Below, one piece after another: positions 1-4,764 of a DNA stretch of 6,324 nt. The notes below the pieces were generated by a model. That model had not been told where the DNA came from. It saw only the letters and a list, made by a program, of their open reading frames with translations, and did not search any database. Every line of letters begins with the position of its first letter. The first letter of the stretch is position 1. Origin of the DNA: an archaeon (lineage in GTDB: Archaea; Hydrothermarchaeota; Hydrothermarchaeia; Hydrothermarchaeales; JALUUU01); NCBI GenBank assembly GCA_027021185.1, contig JALUUU010000233.1, forward strand, positions 1-6,324. Direction: 5' to 3'. The position numbers and the translations under genes were made by a program.

Positions 1-51
1 GATAACCCCGGGGGCGGAAGTATTTTTTACGTGGAGCTACCCAAGAGGTAA
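1..51 (+). CDS. C-terminal end of a probable sensor histidine kinase (partial)
   Basis: The first reading frame is open from the left edge to a TAA at 49-51 and encodes DNPGGGSIFYVELPKR. The pattern GGGS-[IT]-F-x-V-x-LP followed by a few residues and a stop is the usual ending of the GHKL/HATPase_c domain of histidine kinases, where the glycines are the last glycine-rich box of the ATP lid and the F-x-V-x-LP strand closes the domain. The gene continues to the left of the window, so the sensor and phosphoacceptor domains are not visible. Its stop lies 3 nt before the ATG of the isomerase gene, so the two are probably co-transcribed. With only 16 codons the call rests on one motif; another GHKL ATPase is possible. 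Confidence 0.5.
   Translation, partial: DNPGGGSIFYVELPKR
45..49 (+). promoter_or_regulatory. Ribosome binding site of the isomerase gene
   Basis: GAGGT, complementary to the CACCUCC end of archaeal 16S rRNA, ends 5 nt before the ATG at 55. It overlaps the end of the upstream gene and supports both the chosen start and translational linkage with that gene. Confidence 0.5.
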
Positions 52-54
52 CTG

Positions 55-984
55 ATGATCTGCAGGGATGTTAGGCTGGCGGCGGATAGGATAGCCAGGA
101 TGGAGGTCCGCGGGGCCGGGAAAATTGCTCGATGCGCCGCGAGGGCTCTTGAGAGCTGCGCCTCCTCCTCCGAGGCGAAAAACAGGGAGGAATTCCTCGG
201 AGAACTTGAGGAATCTGGGAGGGTCCTGATCTCCGCCCGGCCGTCTGCGGTCTCCCTGCCCAACGCCGTTAGATTCATCTTGAGCAGGGTGAAGGAATCC
301 CCCGGCGACGTGGAGGAGCTTAGATCCCTGACCGTCTCCACGGCCCGGGCCTTCGTTGAGAAGTCTCTCCAGGCGGTTAAAATGATCGGCGAGATAGGGG
401 CTCGCCGGGTGAGGGATGGCGACGTCATAATGACCCACTGCCACTCCAACGCCGCCCTGTCAGTGATAACCACTGCCTGGGAACAGGGTAAGCGCGTGAG
501 GGTCATCGCCACGGAGGCCAGGCCCAGGTACCAGGGCCACATAACTGTGCGCCTCCTGGCTAAATTGGGCATCCCCTGCACCATGATCGTGGACAGCGCC
601 GCCAGAACCTTCATGAAGGGGGTGGATAAGGTCATAGTGGGGGCGGACAGCATCGCAGCCAACGGCGCCGTCATCAACAAGATAGGCACGTCCCAGCTCG
701 CCCTTGCCGCCAACGAGGCGAGGGTGCTTTTCATGGTCGCCGCGGAGAGCTACAAGTTCAGCCCCATGACCCTTATCGGGGAGCTGGTGGAGATAGAGGA
801 GCGTCCCCCCAGGGAGGTTGCGGATCCGGAGGAATTCAAAGGTGTCAGGATACGGAACCCGGCCTTTGACGTCACCCCTCCCGAGTACATCGACCTCATA
901 GTCACTGAGAAAGGGGTTATCCCTCCTCAGGCGGCTTTCGTGGTGATAAAAGAAGAGTTCGGATGGGCTCTCAGGGGAGATTAA
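55..984 (+). CDS. Ribose-1,5-bisphosphate isomerase (eIF2B-alpha/MtnA-like fold)
   Basis: This 309-aa cytosolic enzyme should convert ribose 1,5-bisphosphate to ribulose 1,5-bisphosphate, between AMP phosphorylase and type III RuBisCO in the archaeal nucleotide-salvage (pentose bisphosphate) pathway. The N-terminal helical part has the family phrase MEVRGAGKIA (17-26). The Rossmann-like catalytic part has THCHSNA (127-133), TEARPRYQGHIT (153-164), VGADSI (195-200), GAVINKIGT (204-212) and TPPEYIDLIVTEKG (274-287). C129 and D198 match the catalytic Cys133 and Asp202 of the Thermococcus kodakarensis enzyme with the same offset of four residues, which favours R15P isomerase over eIF2B-alpha or methylthioribose-1-phosphate isomerase. 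Length is close to the 322 aa of that enzyme, so it is complete. No AMP phosphorylase or RuBisCO gene lies in the window. The gene follows a kinase-like gene by 3 nt, and its TAA overlaps the stop of the convergent gene. Confidence 0.88.
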   Translation: MICRDVRLAADRIARMEVRGAGKIARCAARALESCASSSEAKNREEFLGELEESGRVLISARPSAVSLPNAVRFILSRVKESPGDVEELRSLTVSTARAFVEKSLQAVKMIGEIGARRVRDGDVIMTHCHSNAALSVITTAWEQGKRVRVIATEARPRYQGHITVRLLAKLGIPCTMIVDSAARTFMKGVDKVIVGADSIAANGAVINKIGTSQLALAANEARVLFMVAAESYKFSPMTLIGELVEIEERPPREVADPEEFKGVRIRNPAFDVTPPEYIDLIVTEKGVIPPQAAFVVIKEEFGWALRGD

Positions 985-1886
985 TAGATTAAATTATCTA
1001 TCTCCTCTATTCTTTCCCGGTAGCTATCAAAGATCTCCTGGGGCTTCTCTTTCGCGGTGTAGGCGAAGGCCCCGCTTCTCCTAATGTTAACTATTTCTCT
1101 GCGGAGCTCCTCCAGGGGCCTCATGGCCTCCTCCCTGAGTTTCTCTGCCTCGGCGCACTCTTTCTCCAGGGCCCTCAGCTCCGGGAACATCGCCTCTGTT
1201 TCCCGGACGCTGTCTTCTTTTTCCCTGAGCACGGGTGTCAGCCTGCTCCTCGTTTCCTTAATCAGATAATCCAGGACCTCCCTTTTTGCCAGGGCCTCCT
1301 CTCCGGAGACGCCTAGGAGTATCCGTTTAGGCTTGAGCTCCAGCTTCCCCTCCTCCCCTTTCATCAGCTCCTCGAAGAGGTCCTCCGGGGTTGTGGGCAT
1401 GCCGGAATACACTACCTCGTATCCCTCGGCTATCTCCTCGGCTTTTTCCAGGAAGCCCTTTCTGAGGTCGTCGAGACTTCTTTGCAGTCTCTCCATGGTT
1501 TTTTCCCTCGCCCTGACGTATTCCTGACGTCTCTCGAAGTACTTGCCGCATGCATCATAGGCTTTGGCCTCGTATTCTCTGAGCTCTGCCCTCAGCCTCT
1601 GGAACTCCTTCTCGGCCTCTTCCATGCGCTTCGTGAGCCTGCGGGCCGCCTTGATCCCCTCTATGTCCCCCCGGATCACTGCAGCGAAGGTCCTGAGCCG
1701 GGAGATGACCTCCTCCTGCCCCTCCTCTCTCTCCTTGATGATTATGCATTTCTCGAGATTCCTCAGGATCTCCCTGAGCCTGTCCTCGAATCTCCTGCTA
1801 AGGGCGCTGCTGAACCTTGATAGTCCCTTGCATTTTTTCTTGACCCTCCCCCATTCATCGTTGAAATCGGAAGCAGAGGCAGTCAT
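981..1886 (-). CDS. Coiled-coil protein of unknown function, coupled to the heat-shock-type regulator
   Basis: I do not recognise this 301-aa protein. It is very rich in Glu, Arg, Lys and Leu, with no signal peptide and no membrane segment, so it is probably cytosolic. Two long helical stretches with coiled-coil character (about 30-155 and 200-270) flank a short segment (about 155-200; GYEVVYSGMPTTPEDL, then PKRILLGVSGEE) that looks globular. This layout would suit an antiparallel coiled-coil hairpin with a small head. There are four cysteines (C19, C47, C113, C244) but no CxxC pair, and no Walker or other nucleotide-binding motif. The ATG (1886-1884) directly follows the TGA of the regulator gene with no gap, and I see no Shine-Dalgarno sequence before it, so translation probably depends on re-initiation after the upstream gene. 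The context suggests a role in the same stress response. A role as adaptor or co-chaperone of Cdc48 is only a guess. Confidence 0.75.
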   Translation of the reverse strand: MTASASDFNDEWGRVKKKCKGLSRFSSALSRRFEDRLREILRNLEKCIIIKEREEGQEEVISRLRTFAAVIRGDIEGIKAARRLTKRMEEAEKEFQRLRAELREYEAKAYDACGKYFERRQEYVRAREKTMERLQRSLDDLRKGFLEKAEEIAEGYEVVYSGMPTTPEDLFEELMKGEEGKLELKPKRILLGVSGEEALAKREVLDYLIKETRSRLTPVLREKEDSVRETEAMFPELRALEKECAEAEKLREEAMRPLEELRREIVNIRRSGAFAYTAKEKPQEIFDSYRERIEEIDNLIY

Positions 1887-2405
1887 TCAGAAAACCAGCT
1901 TATTCATCTCAGCTCTTAGCTCTGCTTTTATTTGTCTGAGGAGATACTCGATTATCTTCCGGGCCTCATCGAGATTCTCCCTCTCCCTCATCAGCTCCTG
2001 GTGAAGATTCTCTAGCTCCTGGATCTTTTCTTCCCCCATGAGCCCCGACACTCCCTCAAGTCTCCTGGTGATCCTTTTCAGCCTCGGCAGGTTGTCCAGG
2101 ACCTTGACATCCAGCTCGGGGGATAGGCTTGCTATGTTGAAGGAGTCCTGGCCTATCTTTATCTCCAGTATAACCTCCTTGCTTATGCCGTAGTACTTCC
2201 TGGGCCTTCCTTTCTCGATTTTTCTGAACTCTGTGTTAAGGATGCCCACCCTCCTCATCAGCTCAAGATGCTCAATTATCGCCTTCTGGCCCACCTTTAG
2301 TTCCTGGGATAGCTGGCTTACGTAGCAGGGGCGCTCAGATAGGAGCTGAAGAATCTCCCTCCGGGTTTCATTTCCCAGCAAATCAAGGATTTCCTCCAGC
2401 CGCAT
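1887..2405 (-). CDS. phr: Phr/HSR1-like winged-helix heat-shock transcription regulator
   Basis: This 172-aa DNA-binding protein has an ArsR-type winged helix: LLGNETRREILQLLSERP (9-26), HTH VSQLSQELKVGQKAIIEHLELM (29-50 in two helices), and a basic wing ending in GRPRKYYGISK (66-76). A Glu/Arg-rich helical region, probably a dimerising coiled coil, follows (about 125-168). The LGNETRR...VGQKAxxEHL...GRPRKYY pattern is that of Phr, the Pyrococcus furiosus heat-shock regulator that represses its own gene and those of an AAA+ ATPase and Hsp20; at about 202 aa Phr is somewhat longer. I choose the ATG at 2405-2403. The in-frame ATG at 2474 would add 23 residues unlike the family and would put the promoter and operator inside the coding region. 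No Shine-Dalgarno precedes 2405, and a TATA-like element lies 33-40 nt upstream, so the mRNA may be leaderless or nearly so. It heads a two-gene operon and is divergent from cdc48. Another ArsR/HSR1 subfamily remains possible. Confidence 0.8.
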   Translation of the reverse strand: MRLEEILDLLGNETRREILQLLSERPCYVSQLSQELKVGQKAIIEHLELMRRVGILNTEFRKIEKGRPRKYYGISKEVILEIKIGQDSFNIASLSPELDVKVLDNLPRLKRITRRLEGVSGLMGEEKIQELENLHQELMRERENLDEARKIIEYLLRQIKAELRAEMNKLVF

Positions 2406-2416
2406 AGTTAAAAAGG

Positions 2417-2450
2417 GGTTATTTAACAAGATAAAAAGATTTAAATAACC
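2417..2450. repeat. Perfect 10-bp inverted repeat, putative operator
   Basis: GGTTATTTAA at 2417-2426 is exactly repeated in inverse at 2441-2450 (TTAAATAACC), separated by 14 nt. The arms start 24 bp apart, a little over two helical turns, so a dimeric regulator could contact them on nearly the same face. The right arm overlaps the plus-strand TATA box, and the left arm covers the likely start of regulator transcription. The AT-rich arms make an RNA terminator role unlikely. Confidence 0.55.
2438..2447. promoter_or_regulatory. Bidirectional TATA core (palindrome ATTTAAAT at 2439-2446)
   Basis: On the plus strand 2440-2447 reads TTTAAATA, a good archaeal TATA box, preceded by purine-rich GATAAAAAGA (2430-2439) as a possible BRE. 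This would place plus-strand initiation near 2470. On the minus strand 2445-2438 reads TTTAAATC, which would place initiation near 2415, about 10 nt before the regulator ATG at 2405. An alternative minus-strand TATA is TTTTTATC (2437-2430). Start positions assume the usual spacing of about 25-28 nt and are inferred. Confidence 0.5.
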
Positions 2451-2458
2451 TTTGGTTA
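2446..2458. promoter_or_regulatory. TAAC-N5-GTTA palindrome, putative HSR1/Phr-type operator
   Basis: TAAC (2446-2449), five bases, then GTTA (2455-2458). As I recall it, the Archaeoglobus fulgidus heat-shock regulator HSR1 binds CTAAC-N5-GTTAG; the inner eight bases match here and only the outer C and G differ. The site abuts the plus-strand TATA box, where a bound repressor would interfere with TBP/TFB. A slightly shifted reading (2451-2463, TTT-n-GT-n-AC-n-AAA) is also a near palindrome. Confidence 0.55.
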
Positions 2459-2475
2459 CTAAATTATTTTTCATC

Positions 2476-2485
2476 GTTATTTAAA
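2476..2485 (+). promoter_or_regulatory. Third copy of GTTATTTAA; alternative TATA box for cdc48
   Basis: GTTATTTAA at 2476-2484 repeats nine of the ten bases of the inverted-repeat arm. TTATTTAAA (2477-2485) could itself be a TATA element, giving a start near 2507 and a leader of about 19 nt that would still contain the ribosome binding site at 2512-2516. I cannot decide between this and the TATA at 2440-2447. Confidence 0.35.
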
Positions 2486-2511
2486 AAAGGTAGAAAGAGA
2501 ATAGAATTATA

Positions 2512-2516
2512 GGGAG
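2512..2516 (+). promoter_or_regulatory. Ribosome binding site that decides the cdc48 start
   Basis: GGGAG ends directly at the ATG at 2517, which is too close to serve it, but lies 9 nt before the in-frame ATG at 2526. It therefore supports 2526 as the start. Confidence 0.5.
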
Positions 2517-2525
2517 ATGGATCCC

Positions 2526-4724
2526 ATGGAGCTAAAGGTTGCGGAGGCAAAATCTAACGATGTGGGAAGGGGGATTGCCAGGATCGATCCCGCTGTGATT
2601 CAGGAGCTCAACCTCACATCAGGGGATGTAGTGGAGATTCTGGGCAAGCGCCGCACCGCGGCCATCTGCTGGCCTGGCTATCCCGAAGATGAGGGCCTTA
2701 AGATAATAAGGATAGACGGCGCCACTAGGCGTAACGCCGGCGTCGGTATAGATGACAAGGTTGAGGTAAAAAAGATAGAGGCACGTCCGGCGGAGAAGGT
2801 TAGATTCGCCCCTACAGAGCCCCTGCGCATCGTAGGGGGCGAGAGTTATCTCAGGCAGTTTTTGGAGAACAGGGTCGTAACCAAGGGGGACACCCTTGAG
2901 ATCAACCTGATGGGCAGGAAGATCGGCCTCATGGTGGTTTCTGTTCAGCCCTACGCCGATGCCGTTATTATAAACTACGCCACCACGGTGGAGGTGAGCG
3001 AGAAGCCCGCCAAAGAGCTTGTGGAGGCGAGGATACCCAGGGTTACCTACGAGGACATAGGCGGCCTAAGGGACGAGGTTCAGAAGGTAAGGGAGATGAT
3101 AGAGCTCCCCCTCAAGCACCCTGAGATCTTCGAGCGCCTGGGCATAGAGGCCCCGAAGGGCGTGCTCCTCCACGGCCCGCCGGGCACGGGGAAGACCCTC
3201 CTCGCCAAGGCTGTGGCCAACGAGACCGAGGCGTACTTCACCAGCATCTCCGGGCCGGAGATAATGAGCAAGTACTACGGGGAGAGCGAGGAGCGCCTCA
3301 GGGAGATATTCAAGGAGGCCGAGGAGAACGCCCCCAGCATCATATTCATAGACGAGCTCGACTCTATCGCCCCCAAGAGGGAGGAGGTTACAGGCGAGGT
3401 GGAGAGGCGCGTGGTGGCCCAGCTCCTGGCGATGATGGACGGCATGAAGTCCCGGGGCCAGGTGGTGGTTATCGGGGCCACCAACAGGGTTAACGCCATT
3501 GATCCAGCCCTGCGCCGGCCGGGGAGGTTCGACAGGGAGATAGAGATAGGGGTGCCCGACAGGAACGGGCGGAAAGAGATCCTCCAGATCCACACCCGGG
3601 GAATGCCCCTGCCTGAGGGCGAGGAGAGGGAGAGAATAATAAACGACTTCGCGGACAAGACCCACGGCTTCGTTGGGGCGGACATCGAGAACCTCGCCAA
3701 GGAGGCGGCTATGAGGGCTCTGCGCAGGATCCTGCCGGAGATCGACCTCGAGGCAACGAGCATTCCCGCGGAGGTCCTGGACAAGATAAGCGTTACCTAC
3801 AACGACTTCATGCAGGCCTTCATGGACATTGAGCCCAGCGCCATGAGGGAGGTGCTTGTTGAGGTACCCGATATCAAGTGGGAGGACATAGGCGGCCTGG
3901 AGAATGCTAAGCAGGAGCTCCGGGAGGCGGTGGAGTGGCCTCTCAAGTATCCCGACCTGTTCTCCCACATGGACGCCCAGCCCCCTAAGGGCATTCTTCT
4001 CTACGGCCCGCCGGGCACGGGGAAGACCATGCTGGCCAAGGCCATAGCCAACGAGAGCGAGGCCAACTTCATAAGCGTCAAGGGGCCGGAGTTCCTGAGC
4101 AAGTGGGTCGGGGAAAGCGAGAAGGCCGTGAGGGAGACCTTCAGGAAGGCGCGCCAGGCGGCGCCGTGCATAATCTTCTTCGACGAGATGGACGCCATAG
4201 CCCCTGTCAGGGGAGCGAGCTTCGACTCCCACGTGACAGAGAGGGTTATCAGCCAGCTCTTGACGGAGCTGGACGGGCTGGAGGAGCTTCAGGGGGTAGT
4301 GGTTATAGCCGCTACCAACAGGCCTGACATAGTGGATCCCGCTCTTCTCCGCCCTGGGAGGTTCGACAGGCTGTTGTATATCCCGTCTCCTGACCTCGAG
4401 GCCAGGAAGGCCATATTCAAGATCCACACCAGGAAGAAGCCCCTGGCCGAGGATGTCTCTATAGACGCCCTGGCCGAGAAGACGGAGGGCTACACCGGCG
4501 CGGACATCGCCGCCGTGTGCAACGAGGCCGTGATGCTGGCTATAAGAGAGTTCGTCAAGGATGGGCGGAGGATGGAGAAGGAAGAGCTTAAAAAGCACCT
4601 CAAGCTTCACATGAGGCATTTTGAAGAGGCTATGAAGAAACTGCGCCCCCTCCCAGAGGAGGAACACCTGCGCTACAAGGAGGCGGCGGAAAAGTTTTCT
4701 TCTGCCATAGCTAAGCCTTCTTAA
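2526..4724 (+). CDS. cdc48: Cdc48/VAT-type AAA+ ATPase, first paralog
   Basis: A complete 732-aa ATP-driven protein unfoldase of the VAT/p97 family, expected to act as a cytosolic hexamer in protein quality control. The N domain begins MELKVAEA and comprises a double-psi barrel (about 1-87) and the CDC48_2 subdomain (about 100-165). D1: Walker A GPPGTGKT 217-224, pore loop KYYG 249-252, Walker B IIFIDE 272-277, sensor-1 N320, arginine fingers R331 and R334. D2: Walker A 494-501, pore loop KWVG 526-529, Walker B IIFFDE 549-554, sensor-1 N598, arginine fingers R609 and R612. All catalytic residues are present. Length is close to the 745 aa of Thermoplasma VAT. The start at 2526 is preferred to the ATG at 2517 because of the ribosome binding site and the family N-terminus. 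V322 replaces the usual Pro after the D1 ATNR motif. The C-terminus (SSAIAKPS) has no HbYX proteasome-docking motif. Divergent from the Phr-like regulator. Confidence 0.95.
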   Translation: MELKVAEAKSNDVGRGIARIDPAVIQELNLTSGDVVEILGKRRTAAICWPGYPEDEGLKIIRIDGATRRNAGVGIDDKVEVKKIEARPAEKVRFAPTEPLRIVGGESYLRQFLENRVVTKGDTLEINLMGRKIGLMVVSVQPYADAVIINYATTVEVSEKPAKELVEARIPRVTYEDIGGLRDEVQKVREMIELPLKHPEIFERLGIEAPKGVLLHGPPGTGKTLLAKAVANETEAYFTSISGPEIMSKYYGESEERLREIFKEAEENAPSIIFIDELDSIAPKREEVTGEVERRVVAQLLAMMDGMKSRGQVVVIGATNRVNAIDPALRRPGRFDREIEIGVPDRNGRKEILQIHTRGMPLPEGEERERIINDFADKTHGFVGADIENLAKEAAMRALRRILPEIDLEATSIPAEVLDKISVTYNDFMQAFMDIEPSAMREVLVEVPDIKWEDIGGLENAKQELREAVEWPLKYPDLFSHMDAQPPKGILLYGPPGTGKTMLAKAIANESEANFISVKGPEFLSKWVGESEKAVRETFRKARQAAPCIIFFDEMDAIAPVRGASFDSHVTERVISQLLTELDGLEELQGVVVIAATNRPDIVDPALLRPGRFDRLLYIPSPDLEARKAIFKIHTRKKPLAEDVSIDALAEKTEGYTGADIAAVCNEAVMLAIREFVKDGRRMEKEELKKHLKLHMRHFEEAMKKLRPLPEEEHLRYKEAAEKFSSAIAKPS
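3493..3607 (+). repeat. Near-identical tract shared by the two cdc48 paralogs (copy 1)
   Basis: Aligns without gaps to 5735-5849 at a constant offset of 2242 nt. I count four mismatches in 115 nt (3542, 3544, 3545, 3593), including an unbroken 49-nt run at 3493-3541. It encodes the D1 arginine-finger region and the following strands. Synonymous positions are identical, which protein-level selection does not explain. Confidence 0.75.
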
Positions 4725-4764
4725 CTAAAGGTTTTAAAGGATGAAGATAGATAGGGGCAAAGGT
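4722..4764 (+). promoter_or_regulatory. Possible internal promoter/operator before the second cdc48
   Basis: The 40-bp gap between the cdc48 genes contains TTTTAAA (4732-4738), which could be a TATA box with transcription starting near 4760, almost at the ATG at 4765. Overlapping it, starting in the stop codon of the first gene, is TAAC-N5-GTTT (4722-4734), seven of eight bases of the palindrome at 2446-2458. A direct repeat TAAAGG (4726-4731 and 4735-4740) is also present. The second gene may thus be transcribed on its own as well as by read-through, under the same regulator. AGGGG (4753-4757) is a candidate ribosome binding site 7 nt before 4765. Confidence 0.35.

Larger units (their letters stand above)
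2406..2525. promoter_or_regulatory. Divergent promoter/operator region between regulator operon and cdc48 genes
   Basis: This 120-bp spacer is strongly AT-rich against GC-rich flanks. It holds the promoters of the minus-strand regulator operon and the plus-strand cdc48 gene. The four-base half-site GTTA/TAAC occurs six times between 2407 and 2479: GTTA at 2407, 2418, 2455 and 2476, and TAAC at 2424 and 2446. By a rough base-composition estimate about one would be expected. Individual elements are listed separately. I infer that the regulator binds here and controls both directions. Confidence 0.7.

Noticed and set aside
27..734. Minus-strand open frames within the isomerase gene (27-734 and 37-444)
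   Set aside because: They overlap a gene with clear catalytic motifs, and their translations have no recognisable domain or ribosome binding site.
1084..2004. Plus-strand frames over the coiled-coil gene, and minus-strand frames at 1327-1551 and 1555-1749
   Set aside because: Ser/Leu-rich plus-strand and Gly/Arg-rich minus-strand translations are the expected shadows of a Glu/Arg/Lys-rich coiled-coil gene.
2417..2450. Inverted repeat read as a transcription terminator hairpin
   Set aside because: It lies between divergent starts, not after any gene, has AT-rich arms and a 14-nt spacer; an operator fits better.
2406..2474. Upstream ATG at 2474 as start of the regulator
   Set aside because: The 23 extra residues do not resemble the family, and the stretch contains the inverted repeat and TATA core. 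The family N-terminus fits the ATG at 2405.
2517..2525. ATG at 2517 as start of the first cdc48
   Set aside because: GGGAG touches this ATG directly, leaving no spacing, and the family N-terminus aligns with MELKVAEA from 2526.
3066..4667. 533-codon open frame antisense to the first cdc48
   Set aside because: It lies wholly inside a certain AAA+ gene. The translation is a low-complexity Leu/Gly/Val/His-rich string with no domain, explained by the GC-rich codon bias of the sense strand.
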